64,000 nucleotides of DNA from Prevotella lacticifex (GCF_019973375.1 NZ_BPTV01000002.1:186001-250000), one strand, 5' to 3'; shown: positions 32,985 to 41,477, counted from the first letter of the stretch. Notes: a model not told the origin generated them from the letters alone. Numbers and translations: made by a program.

Positions 32985-34921
32985 ATCTTAAATTTGCATT
33001 TAAATGTTCCTTCATCAACAATGAGATGATTTAAATAAAATAATGTAGCATCAAGACCTGATATGCCTGAGGGAGCTATATTCCAACAAGAATCAATTTT
33101 TTTTGAAACTTTATCTACACTAAGGGAATTATGGTTCGATAGTAACTCATAATCGTTACCTTCTATGCTTCCATAGTCTCCAATACAAAGAGTTTTCTTC
33201 GGGTCTTCAACGACGAAGAGTTTACTAGCCTTGTTATAAACTACTACATCCATACTGTGACTGCTTCTCCAAACTCTTATATTATCCAATTGTTTATCCC
33301 AAATGATTTCACAACAACTTTCATAAACTATATTCGAAAGGCCACGAGACATGTTGCCTTCAATAGATAATTGTAAACAACGTTCTTCTAATTTGAGGTT
33401 TATGCAATAGTCGGAAAGTCTTTTTTTCAGCTCATTCTCCATAACTTTTAATTCTTCATCAAAAGTTTGACACTTCCAGTTATCTATCTGTTCTTCTTCT
33501 CCTAAAGGTAAAATACATGCCCCATTGTAATAGCCTATTTTTATTTGCGACCAAAAACACTTATCAATAGAGTTCTTAAATATTTCACCTACAGATTTGC
33601 CTCGTCCTGTAGCTATTGCAATTTTTACTCCTTTCCTTAATAATTTCAGCAATTCTTCCTTTATATCTTCCCTCAATATTTTAGTATATCTACTAGCTAG
33701 GTCTTTTGCTGAGAGGGTTCCATCATAATCAAAGGCTATAGTGGTGAATTTGATTTTATTTAACCGATGAATAAATTTGTGATATGCATTACTATATAGT
33801 TCAAATAAGTCGTCGCTTTTTTCTTCTAAAAAGCCTATCTTACGTTTTACTGCTAATTCACAAGTACATTGATTAGGTAATATTTTATTGGTCAGTTTGA
33901 AATAGTTTAAGTTATAGAGTTTGCGCCCAAACGAAGGAACTCCTGGACGACCGGGATCAATACTGCGTGCTATACCTAAATTCTCAACAAAAAAGAAAGA
34001 TTTTATTAGCAAATCTATGGAGGCTTGTGAAGATTCCATCTCAGACTCTATATAGTATACTGGAATATCTTTAGGCATAGAGTCTATAGTTTTATATGCC
34101 AGATCTCTTTCTATTGGAGTTACCAAAGCAATTATGCACGAATTTACCTTATGTTTAGCAAACCAGTGGTGACGTCCATGACCAAAATTACGGTAATCAC
34201 TTATTAAAACAGAACCAAGGGCGGCTTCCGTAAGTTTTGATTCAATGTCCCATGCTACAGATTCACCAAATCCTCCATACAAAATGAAGAAGTTGTCCAT
34301 AGTTGCCAATTCATCAATGCTTTTCTTAGAGAATATTAGACTTTTATCTTTTGCAGGAGACTCATCTGAAACTTTATAATTATTCAATAAGTTTGGTATA
34401 TCCCCGTTTCTTGCTAGGTTATAAGATTTGTTAAGCAACACAAATGTTGCCACAAGAGAGTTTGTTGCCAAAAAACCATCTTTACCTGTAGGAATTTCCT
34501 TACACCAATTCTGTACATTCTGGCGATTTTTTAGTAATTCTAATATAGGATTTTTATCATGTAATGTAAGGCTAAACATACCTGCCTCATTAAATTTTAA
34601 TCCGTATTTTATTGCATTTAAAATATCTTTGTTTTTGCCACTTGCACTAATAAATAACAACTTGTTACTACGAATAATCTCCGCTCCTGAATACATAAGT
34701 TGCAAAGGAGTCATAGCTACTCCTATAACTCCATTTTGTTTTTGAAAAAGTTGAGCTGCAAAATGGCAGGCGCTAAAAGAACCTCCAGAGCCTATGCAGA
34801 TCAGGGGTGTACGATTACCTTCTTCAAACATAAAATGTGACAGGCTGTTAACATCTTGTTTCTCTGCCCATTTTACAGTACTTGGTATTTTTTTTAATTC
34901 ATCACCAAATGGTTTTCCCAT
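32981..34921 (-). CDS. SIS-HAD fusion: sugar-phosphate isomerase domain plus HAD phosphatase
   Basis: This 646-aa protein is a two-domain fusion. Residues 20-345 form SIS (sugar isomerase) repeats: GSGGSFSACHFAAQLF at 44-59 and ISASGKNKDIL at 91-101 bind sugar phosphate, and a GHGRHHWFAKH segment at 248-258 resembles GlmS-like SIS proteins. Residues 390-640 are a Cof-like HAD phosphatase: FDYDGTLSAKD with catalytic Asp398/Asp400, AIATGRGKS, and CIGDYGSIEGNDYELL late. It is the first gene of the operon and overlaps the PRTase gene by ATGA. The fusion suggests sequential isomerisation and dephosphorylation of a sugar phosphate. No consensus promoter is seen; an IS66 end lies 35 bp upstream. Confidence 0.82.
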   Translation of the reverse strand: MGKPFGDELKKIPSTVKWAEKQDVNSLSHFMFEEGNRTPLICIGSGGSFSACHFAAQLFQKQNGVIGVAMTPLQLMYSGAEIIRSNKLLFISASGKNKDILNAIKYGLKFNEAGMFSLTLHDKNPILELLKNRQNVQNWCKEIPTGKDGFLATNSLVATFVLLNKSYNLARNGDIPNLLNNYKVSDESPAKDKSLIFSKKSIDELATMDNFFILYGGFGESVAWDIESKLTEAALGSVLISDYRNFGHGRHHWFAKHKVNSCIIALVTPIERDLAYKTIDSMPKDIPVYYIESEMESSQASIDLLIKSFFFVENLGIARSIDPGRPGVPSFGRKLYNLNYFKLTNKILPNQCTCELAVKRKIGFLEEKSDDLFELYSNAYHKFIHRLNKIKFTTIAFDYDGTLSAKDLASRYTKILREDIKEELLKLLRKGVKIAIATGRGKSVGEIFKNSIDKCFWSQIKIGYYNGACILPLGEEEQIDNWKCQTFDEELKVMENELKKRLSDYCINLKLEERCLQLSIEGNMSRGLSNIVYESCCEIIWDKQLDNIRVWRSSHSMDVVVYNKASKLFVVEDPKKTLCIGDYGSIEGNDYELLSNHNSLSVDKVSKKIDSCWNIAPSGISGLDATLFYLNHLIVDEGTFKCKFKI

Positions 34922-34955
34922 AATGAATTATAGTTAATGTTAGGGGTACAGAATA

Positions 34956-34989
34956 GTAAACGTCCAATTATTGCTTATCGGCTTTAAAC
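34956..34989 (-). mobile_element. IS66 right-end tip, cut off by IS1634-family element
   Basis: GTAAACGTCCAATTATTGC and following bases match the IS66 end, then stop at TAAAC where the IS1634-type element begins. The sequence resumes at 36942 with the duplicated TAAAC. The two parts form one relic. Confidence 0.85.
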
Positions 34990-35024
34990 ATCTGAATTTT
35001 CAATTAATTTGTAGCGATAATCTT

Positions 35025-36800
35025 CTAAGACTCGTTTTTCTTTGGCCTTCCTCTTTTTCTACCTACCTTTTTCGACTTGTATCCCGGTTCACACCCGGCT
35101 GGGATGTCAAGCCCAAAAGCCTTCGCAATCTCTACCTGCTTCCCGACAAAAGGTGTTATCTTGGTGGTATGCCCCTGTCGCTCGATACATCTTATGTTCC
35201 TCATCTCGTCAAGCATGTCCAGTGAAGAGGCGAACATGCTGTGAAGGCCTGTCGTCTTCCAGATGTGTCTAATATATGATCCTATGACTAATCCGACGAA
35301 CAAGATGAACAGCCTGCCGGTCTTACCGTCCTCGCTCCAATTTCTTTGTCTGTCAGAGCACATCTCCGTCTTCATCTGCTGGAAGTACTTTTCCTGCTCG
35401 TCTCTCAATTTGTAGTGAGCCAGAGCTTGTGGCGCTGTCAAATCCAGCCCGAGCGTTACAATGGCGACAAACCCTAAAAGTCTGAGTGAGTCGTTGTACT
35501 TCTTCTCGTTCTTCTCAAACGACACGACATGCCTTTTCTTGTCCAGTTTTACGTCAAACATGCAGAAGTCCCTTTTGAGTGTCTCATCGTCAGGGGTTTC
35601 CTCTTTGCCATCAATCATCTGCTGAAGACTGCTTCTCTGCCCTTCGACTTTCATGTCTATGTTGATTTGCCCCTCGCTTCTCCACGAGGGATTGAAGAAC
35701 AGATTCAGGCGCATCTTGCTTGCTGTCTTTTCGGACTTGCCCTTTCCATGTACCTTGTAGTCAATGTCGTACTGTTTGTAATACAGCTTGCTGTCAAGGT
35801 CTATCTCCATTCCGTCCGGACGGACATTGAAGTCTCCAAGGCTGTCTATTTTGTCGCTGATAAACTTGTGGCCGGTCTTCATACACATTATAGCGGGCTG
35901 GTCATGAAGAATGTTGTCCTCAAGGATTTGCACTGTCCCATAGCCCCTGTCCGTTATCATTACGTAATTCGTAAAACCGGCACAGCGCAGGTCAGACTGG
36001 ATGACACCCATAGTGCGTGAGTCAGGGATGTTACCGGGAAACGACCTGTAATAGATGGGCATGTGGTTGCTGAGAGTATAGACTACAACTTCATTCGTCT
36101 GCGCCAAGGCAATGTTCTCCTTGTTGTGCCCCCAGCGTATGTCGGCCAGACTGCTCCCGTAAGCCGACCTGCTTGTGGAGTCAACAGCACAGAGCTCCAT
36201 CTTTCCAATTCTTTCTGAACGAAGGCGCAACAAGGCCTGGCGGTCTTTCTCAGTGATTGACTGCGTAAGACGGGTGATGTCTCCCGGAGACATTTCGCGC
36301 GCGGACGGAGTCTTGGTGTATCTCTGCCAGCGAGCGAGCCTGCTGTAAGAATAGCTGGAAATATAGGGGAACATGGCAAGCGTCATGATGTCATCCACTT
36401 TCTCCTTGTTTCCCTCGAACACTTTCTCCAGATCCTCGCGTATCTTAGTCTTCTCCGCAACTCTTTCCATAAGCCACACGTCGCCATACAGACGGTTCTG
36501 CGCATCTCCATTGTAGGTGGGTCTCCCTGCTTTCCTCGTACTTGGCAAAGAGTCCAGTTCACTCAAATCCCATTCCTGTGGGAATAACAATTTCTTTCGC
36601 TCAGCAGGCGACATGTAGAGGTACACCTTGCCCGGAATGAACTTCAGGCTTTCGGTCACTGTGCCTAAATGAATGCTTTTGTTCATGCGCTTACCGGTTG
36701 CCTCGTTCGTCACACGTGGACGTAGTGTAGCATATCTATATCCGTTATTGATGTGAAGCGTCACCTTGTGAGCAGTCTCATCGCTTATAGGTCTTGCCAT
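35025..36800 (-). CDS. IS1634-family transposase
   Basis: The 591-aa protein is a DDE transposase of the IS1634 branch of the IS4 superfamily, the usual size for the family. It has the motifs CAVDSTSRS (first Asp), NYVMITDRGYGT (second Asp) and a late LRDEQEKYFQQMK supplying the catalytic Glu in a Y-x2-R-x3-E-like context. The C-terminus is very basic (KKVGRKRGRPKKN), suited to DNA contact. There is no frameshift. It has its own promoter at 36826-36856. Confidence 0.92.
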   Translation of the reverse strand: MARPISDETAHKVTLHINNGYRYATLRPRVTNEATGKRMNKSIHLGTVTESLKFIPGKVYLYMSPAERKKLLFPQEWDLSELDSLPSTRKAGRPTYNGDAQNRLYGDVWLMERVAEKTKIREDLEKVFEGNKEKVDDIMTLAMFPYISSYSYSRLARWQRYTKTPSAREMSPGDITRLTQSITEKDRQALLRLRSERIGKMELCAVDSTSRSAYGSSLADIRWGHNKENIALAQTNEVVVYTLSNHMPIYYRSFPGNIPDSRTMGVIQSDLRCAGFTNYVMITDRGYGTVQILEDNILHDQPAIMCMKTGHKFISDKIDSLGDFNVRPDGMEIDLDSKLYYKQYDIDYKVHGKGKSEKTASKMRLNLFFNPSWRSEGQINIDMKVEGQRSSLQQMIDGKEETPDDETLKRDFCMFDVKLDKKRHVVSFEKNEKKYNDSLRLLGFVAIVTLGLDLTAPQALAHYKLRDEQEKYFQQMKTEMCSDRQRNWSEDGKTGRLFILFVGLVIGSYIRHIWKTTGLHSMFASSLDMLDEMRNIRCIERQGHTTKITPFVGKQVEIAKAFGLDIPAGCEPGYKSKKVGRKRGRPKKNES

Positions 36801-36825
36801 TATACTATATCATTGATTACCGCTA

Positions 36826-36856
36826 CAAATGTAACAATAATAAGTGAAATGGCAAA
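36826..36856 (-). promoter_or_regulatory. Promoter of the IS1634-type transposase
   Basis: On the minus strand, TTTG (36856-36853), 19 bp, then TACATTTG (36833-36826) fits the Bacteroidota promoter consensus. It lies about 25 bp before the transposase ATG, inside the element. Confidence 0.7.
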
Positions 36857-36941
36857 ACATAACAAACTAAATATTTACTGATTTATAGATAATTAGCTTT
36901 AGAGTGGGTATTATCGCTACAAATTAATCGAAAATTCAGAT

Positions 36942-37737
36942 TAAACAGAGTACTTTCGAGTATCCCGTTTTATGCTAGGCTGAGTAAGATTTAAGACTTG
37001 TTAATCAATAGCGAGTTGTCCGGGCAGCATCTGAGCGTAGTCACGACATCCCTCAGAGAACTTCTTGAAGAAGCTCTGAAGATACTTCAACACTTTCACA
37101 CCCATCATCCGGCAAGTCTGGATAATGGTATGATAGGTAGCTGCGCAATCGATGCCCTCCTCACTTCCGAAGGTCATTGTATTCTTCCGGTCTACGGTAA
37201 ACGGACGCACATTTCTCTCGGCAATGTTATTGTCGATACTGTACTCTCCATCTTCCCTGTATTTCATGAGACCATCCCTCTTTAGAAAGTTGCGACAGCC
37301 CCATCTATGGTGATAGGTTCTTACAGTCACGACTTTATTTATTATCGTACTTGCCTTTGCGGGCCTGCTTGTTGAGGTTCTTCTGTTGCTTGAGTTCAAC
37401 CAAGAGATCCGCATACTGGTCATTGGTCTTGTTCAACTGACGCTGCATCTCTGTCAGCTGATCCATCAATTTGATCTGATACTCAAATTGTCTGCGATTT
37501 GCATTCATAAGTTCCTCATTACGGGCCTCCGCCTTAGCTTCCCGCTCCTTGGCTTCCTCGCTGATCTTATCCAACTTATCATGGAGTTTCCGGTTCTCCT
37601 CTTGGGAGGCCAGAAGCATCTTGACTAAAGTAATCTTATCCATATCAAGGTACTCTTGCACAGACTCTGTGTGAATATTCTCACTGATTTTTTTTCGCAC
37701 GGATTGCATAGATTACTCGGATTTATTCTGCTATGAT
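36942..37737 (-). mobile_element. IS66 relic with internally deleted tnpC
   Basis: This continues the IS66 relic from 34989 after the IS1634 insertion. It holds the element's right end and a tnpC gene whose N-terminal and C-terminal parts are joined with the middle missing. The opposite terminal repeat is absent, and the relic breaks off inside the remains of a paralogue of the 290-aa gene. Confidence 0.8.
37001..37709 (-). pseudogene. IS66 transposase tnpC, internal deletion
   Basis: Minus-strand 37709-37335 encodes the N-terminal 124 residues, a coiled-coil-like segment (MDKITLVKMLLASQEENRKL, then heptad-rich helices) as in the leucine-zipper region of IS66 TnpC. Another frame, 37330-37001, encodes the C-terminus (GEYSIDNNIAERNVRPFTV, DRKNTMTFGSEEG), which matches the IS66 DDE domain end. 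About 1 kb of DDE core is missing and the two parts are out of frame, so no active transposase is made. Confidence 0.85.
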
Positions 37738-37872
37738 TCATCTGTGGATATCTGTCGAGTCGGTGTGAACTTTTTTCGGCTTGCTGAGATTAGTTCTCGA
37801 CTCTGGGTAGTTGAGTGTTATCTCGTTCGGATAGTCCTCTCCTATATATTTTCCAACTTTTTTTCGCAGCCC
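37738..37872 (-). pseudogene. Fossil start of a paralogue of the 290-aa gene (second module)
   Basis: A minus-strand frame contains KYIGEDYPNEITLN, which aligns with TYKGKDYPKDLNIK at the N-terminus of the 290-aa protein. It has no proper start and runs into the IS66 relic. It matches the similar fossil at 6455-6505, so both modules once had a tandem paralogue here. Confidence 0.5.
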
Positions 37873-37876
37873 ATAA

Positions 37877-38749
37877 TTACTGCTCGCCAAAATCGGGGTT
37901 GTCGGCATTATCCCATATGAGGTAAGTGGGTAGGAACATTAATGGGTAAATGCCTGTTTCGATGTAATTCAAATCTGCACATCCTAAATCTTTCATCACA
38001 GAGAGATTTGTGTCCAACTCACCACATATCTTCTTATCGACCATGTCTTTGGAATACACTGTCTTCAGTTGCTCTGACAACTCCTCGAGACCTGAATTGA
38101 CAATAGCCTTAACGACATGGCTGACAACGTATTTATCACAGATATTTCCTGTTGGGTAATCAGAGATGTAGACATCAAGAACTCTGCTGAAGATGCCAGA
38201 CAGCTCGTCATGTACCTTCTTGTTATTGGCTTCAGTCTTCGTCTCTGTATCACAACCCATCCTTGCCAATAGTTCAGCTACAATTCGTTTTGAGTAGTCA
38301 GTTAAACCTTCTTCCAATAAGAATTGCTCAAGTTGTTTTGGTTCATATTCAAAAACCATGGACAGCATCGGCAATACGTACGTAAAGCCATTATAGTCCG
38401 GAAGGTTGAATCTGATTATGTCTTCCGACTGACGCAGCACTTCAAGTACTACATCAAAAGAAGAGAAAGAGTATGAGGACAACAGGGATATGAGGGTATT
38501 CCTTATGATGAAATGGTTGACAGTCGTATCTGACTCCAACTGCTCTGCACTTTTGCCCCATTGCTTGCCAAGCTCCCAGAGGATTAACTGTTCTTCATCA
38601 GCACAGAATTCTTCTGTAGGAATGTCGAACAGGTGGTCAAACTCACGTCGGGTTATGTCCAAAGGGTCTTTTGAAAGTGTAGTAAACACCTCCTGATGTT
38701 TTATGTTTAGATCCTTCGGGAAGTTCTTACCTTTATATGTATATTCCAC
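37877..38749 (-). CDS. Unknown 290-aa protein encoded after upxY (copy 2)
   Basis: This is nearly identical to the protein at 6527-7399; differences include KNFPKD for KDYPKD near the N-terminus and a few substitutions in the middle. The family is not recognised. It is predicted soluble and helical, with the same FDVVLEVLRQSEDIIRF segment. It follows the broken upxY copy after 76 bp, so its expression from the leader promoter is interrupted by the ISAon1-type insertion unless the insertion supplies transcription (the ISAon1 gene points the other way). Confidence 0.7.
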   Translation of the reverse strand: MEYTYKGKNFPKDLNIKHQEVFTTLSKDPLDITRREFDHLFDIPTEEFCADEEQLILWELGKQWGKSAEQLESDTTVNHFIIRNTLISLLSSYSFSSFDVVLEVLRQSEDIIRFNLPDYNGFTYVLPMLSMVFEYEPKQLEQFLLEEGLTDYSKRIVAELLARMGCDTETKTEANNKKVHDELSGIFSRVLDVYISDYPTGNICDKYVVSHVVKAIVNSGLEELSEQLKTVYSKDMVDKKICGELDTNLSVMKDLGCADLNYIETGIYPLMFLPTYLIWDNADNPDFGEQ

Positions 38750-39513
38750 AATATCTTAATTATTCTGAAAGGATTTCTCTTTCAGCGTTATGTACTCCAC
38801 CAATAACGTAATATGAACTTTTCTGTTAGTCCGGTATTTTCTCAAGAGCATATTTGGGAACGAAAGCGGTGGCTATCATACACACATTTTCTATTGTGAC
38901 TACAACACGATTATTACGGTCGATACGAGCGACTTTACCAACTATGCCCTTGAATTTTCCATCAGTGATACGCACCATCTCATCATTCTTGAAAACCACA
39001 TGTTTATTGGTTATTACCTCAACATGTTCGTCTTCAAGGCTTGTTAGGCGTATGAAATTAGACATTTTATTAAACGGTATCGTAAGAGGTGGGTTGTAAC
39101 CCGTATTGGCTACATCAAAATGATTGTAGTAGAATGTCAAGTAGTTTAATTCTGGTACTTCATTGACAAACTTGTAAGCTCCTTCTTTGTTTGAATAGAG
39201 GAATACGAACTGTTGGACGAACGGCTTGAGCACCTTTTTAAGTTTACCATCCCGCTCTTCTCTGGTTCGATGAAGAGGGACATATGCAACACCCCCTAAA
39301 GAGCGTATAGCCTCTAAAGCCTTAATTTCACGACCGTATGTTGCACGTAACACATACCATTGATACCCTTCTTTAGGGGCATACTCTACCGACACCCCCA
39401 AAAGTAAATCCTTGACCTTAAAGGGGCCCAAGGGGGATTGTCCGTGGCAGGCGGATGCCGCTGCCTAACCAAAGAACTTGATATGATAGCGTGCTAAAAC
39501 TATTTTTTTTGCT

Positions 39514-39521
39514 TACCTTTG
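39514..39521 (+). promoter_or_regulatory. Promoter -7 box of the ISAon1-type element
   Basis: TACCTTTG lies only 5 bp before the ATG at 39527, so the transcript would begin at or beside the start codon and be essentially leaderless. A T-rich stretch precedes it; no clean TTTG at -33. Confidence 0.55.
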
Positions 39522-39526
39522 CGGTC

Positions 39527-39925
39527 ATGGAACAAGAAAAGATAGACTTCTACAAAGGTTTAGCGATATATATCCTCCCCGAGGGCGTGACTAACTACTT
39601 TGACGTGGTGGACTTCAACGAGCAGCCAGCCAAAGATCACGGGAAGCTTTACAAGACCGAGCTTCACATATATCTTGATGAGAAGGACAATCGTCCAGAG
39701 GGCTTTGATGGCGTCAAGTCAAACGGCTTCGGTGAAGAGAGGATGATATACGACTTCCCTGTTCGCAACCGCAAGACGATACTTCATGTGCGTCGTCGGC
39801 GCTGGCTTACAGCTGATGGTAAGAGTGTCTCATTTCCTCTGGAAGAGGCAGCGAAGATAGTCTGCGAAGGTACGTCATACTCCAAGGAGCTGGCGCTTTT
39901 TTTAAAGAGAGCGGATGGACAATGA
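39527..39925 (+). CDS. ISAon1-type transposase, N-terminal ORF
   Basis: This 132-aa protein from the ATG at 39527 (MEQEKIDFYKGLAIYILPEG) is the first of two ORFs of the element. It contains basic GEERMIYDFPVRNRK and HVRRRRWLTADGKSV segments likely to bind DNA, and corresponds to the separate N-terminal ORF of ISAon1-type elements of Bacteroidota. An upstream in-frame ATG at 39491 lies before the promoter box and is not used here. It overlaps the second ORF by 11 bp, so coupled translation or frameshifting joins them. Confidence 0.8.
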   Translation: MEQEKIDFYKGLAIYILPEGVTNYFDVVDFNEQPAKDHGKLYKTELHIYLDEKDNRPEGFDGVKSNGFGEERMIYDFPVRNRKTILHVRRRRWLTADGKSVSFPLEEAAKIVCEGTSYSKELALFLKRADGQ

Positions 39926-41003
39926 GCCAGTGACGGCCAAGAGCCTGAGCTGGACTTACATGATCCAGGGCAACACTTTTGCGCGTGCCTACAAGGATAC
40001 TTTGAGCGATTTTCCCACTTGGGTTAAGAAAGAGAATGTCGATGATGGAATACTTATCGCCAAGAACCTCGGCCCGAGGCTCGGTATTGACGAGTCTGAG
40101 TTCGGGCATGAGGTGTACACGATTCTCCACAACAAGGATGCGCATGGCAAGAAGGGCGCCATCGTTGCTATTGTCAAGGGCACCGACCCCGAGACAGTTG
40201 CCAAAGCCCTGAGAAAGATGCCGCAAAAGGATCGGGAAGCGGTAGGGCTGGTCTCCATGGACCTGAGCGACAGCATGCGCTCTATCGTGAGAATGGCCTT
40301 CCCTAATGCCATGGTGGTACGCGACTGCTTCCATGTCATGAAACGAGGTGGTGAAGGGATCGAGGAACTGCGCATGAAATACAAGCGGGAAGCTGTCAAG
40401 GATGTAAACCGCCAGAAGGCAGAGTTCAAGAAACACCTGGAACAACTCGCCAAGCAACGCAAGTACTATCGTAACAGCAGGAAAAAGCAAGGTAAGAAGC
40501 GATGCAAGGGTAAGCGCCGAGGCCGCAAGCCAATGCGGCTGAATACAAGGTTTGAGCCCAAGAGGCTGAGCAATGGAGAGACCTTGGTAGAAGCTCTGAC
40601 CCGGTGCAAGAAGCAACTGGGCAGAAGCTATGGCGACTGGAGCATAAACCAGAAGAAGAGGGCAAGAATTCTGTTCCGGCTCTTCCCGAAACTGAAGGAG
40701 GCGTATTGGCTGATAAACGATCTCAGAGCAATCTTCCGTACGAAGTCTAACACCAAGGCGACTGCGAAGAAAGCGCTTGAAGGATGGTACAAGAAGGTCA
40801 CCAAATCTACCCTTAGAGAGATCAAATCCGTAAAACAGTCTATCCAGCACTACGAGGACGAGATACTCAATTACTTTATCAACAGAGACACTAATGCTTC
40901 TGCAGAATCGCTCAACTCCAAGATGAAAGCCTTCAGGTCATGCCTGAAGGGGATAAGGGATATACCCTTCTTTTTCTATAGATGTATTACCGTCTTTGGT
41001 TAG
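39915..41003 (+). CDS. ISAon1-type transposase, catalytic ORF
   Basis: The 362-aa protein contains a DDE-type core related to ISL3 elements: an early GIDESEFGHEVY (Asp), then VSMDLSDSMRSIVRMAFP (Asp), RDCFHVMKR, and a late NASAESLNSKMKAFRS (Glu). A very basic stretch (KKRCKGKRRGRKP) lies in the middle. It starts inside the end of the preceding ORF in another frame. It ends about 40 bp before the element's right border and appears intact. Confidence 0.87.
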   Translation: MDNEPVTAKSLSWTYMIQGNTFARAYKDTLSDFPTWVKKENVDDGILIAKNLGPRLGIDESEFGHEVYTILHNKDAHGKKGAIVAIVKGTDPETVAKALRKMPQKDREAVGLVSMDLSDSMRSIVRMAFPNAMVVRDCFHVMKRGGEGIEELRMKYKREAVKDVNRQKAEFKKHLEQLAKQRKYYRNSRKKQGKKRCKGKRRGRKPMRLNTRFEPKRLSNGETLVEALTRCKKQLGRSYGDWSINQKKRARILFRLFPKLKEAYWLINDLRAIFRTKSNTKATAKKALEGWYKKVTKSTLREIKSVKQSIQHYEDEILNYFINRDTNASAESLNSKMKAFRSCLKGIRDIPFFFYRCITVFG

Positions 41004-41148
41004 GCAGCGGCATCCGCCCGCCACGGACAATCCCCCTTGGGCCCTTAAAGGCCACATCATCACTCTTAGGAATTGAACCAATTCTTTCGTTGGTCTTTTT
41101 GGAATCAGTCTTCCCATCCCGAACTTCAGTATTCTTCAACACATCCAT

Positions 41149-41438
41149 ACCGGCATTTCTTATGTATTACATTTGACACGAAAAAGCGCGGAATCGTTCC
41201 GTTGTCCTCCATACGTGACGAGACTCTAGCATAGCCTATAATGGTAGAACGGACACAGCGTCGATAAACGCCTTCCTATATGTCAGACTGAAAGTCCCAA
41301 CGAAATGCCATTGCTGGCACTTACATGCGTCTGAAGGTGAAGTCTTTTAAGACTTGCCAAACTCAGCACTGCGTGGAATGCTGTTCGTTAGCTCTATAGG
41401 AGAGCGAATCTCCAACCGAGGGTACAAACAGCCATTCA
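41149..41438 (-). ncRNA. Long structured 5' leader of upxY (copy 2)
   Basis: This is the counterpart of 8172-8461, with no visible base changes, including the GGAGA/TCTCC, AAGTCTT/AAGACTT, TGCCA/TGGCA and CGGAA/TTCCG hairpins. The terminator-like hairpin with T-run lies at 41181-41201. Here the downstream upxY is broken, so this leader may depend on UpxY from copy 1. Confidence 0.6.
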
Positions 41439-41445
41439 GTCGGTA

Positions 41446-41477
41446 CAAAGGTAGCTCAAAAAAATGAATAGAACAAA
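41446..41477 (-). promoter_or_regulatory. Promoter of the upxY leader (copy 2)
   Basis: TTTG (41477-41474), 20 bp, TACCTTTG (41453-41446) on the minus strand, identical to the promoter at 8469-8500. Confidence 0.78.

Larger units (their letters stand above)
34990..36941 (-). mobile_element. Complete IS1634-family insertion sequence (1952 bp)
   Basis: The ends are 32-bp inverted repeats (outer ATCTGAATTTTC, one mismatch), and a 5-bp duplication TAAAC lies at 34985-34989 and 36942-36946. It sits inside an IS66 relic, so it arrived after that relic decayed or inserted. One long transposase gene and a good promoter are present, so it may be active. Confidence 0.93.
39424..41044 (+). mobile_element. 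Complete ISAon1-type insertion sequence (1621 bp)
   Basis: The element has near-perfect inverted repeats of about 50 bp (outer GGGCCCAAGGGGG, one mismatch) and a 6-bp duplication TTAAAG at 39418-39423 and 41045-41050. Comparison with the uninterrupted upxY at 7476-8171 confirms both borders exactly. It carries two overlapping genes. Confidence 0.93.
38826..41148 (-). pseudogene. upxY: upxY antiterminator split by an ISAon1-type element (copy 2)
   Basis: The 3' part (38826-39423) encodes the NusG and KOW domains, identical to copy 1 as far as can be seen. The first 35 or so codons lie at 41045-41148 on the far side of the inserted element. The break falls in VAFKVKD. The insertion carries a 6-bp duplication TTAAAG, so precise loss of the element and one repeat would restore the gene. 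A shorter product starting from an ATG inside the element end (MGPFKVKDLLLG) is conceivable and would keep both domains. Confidence 0.9.

Noticed and set aside
32981..34921. SIS-HAD protein as a housekeeping GlmS-type enzyme
   Set aside because: It lacks the glutamine amidotransferase domain and sits in an operon with a PRTase-like protein and an ATPase inside a defence island.
39807..40850. 347-residue open frame antisense to the ISAon1 transposase
   Set aside because: It is the mirror of a well-supported transposase and has no recognisable motif.
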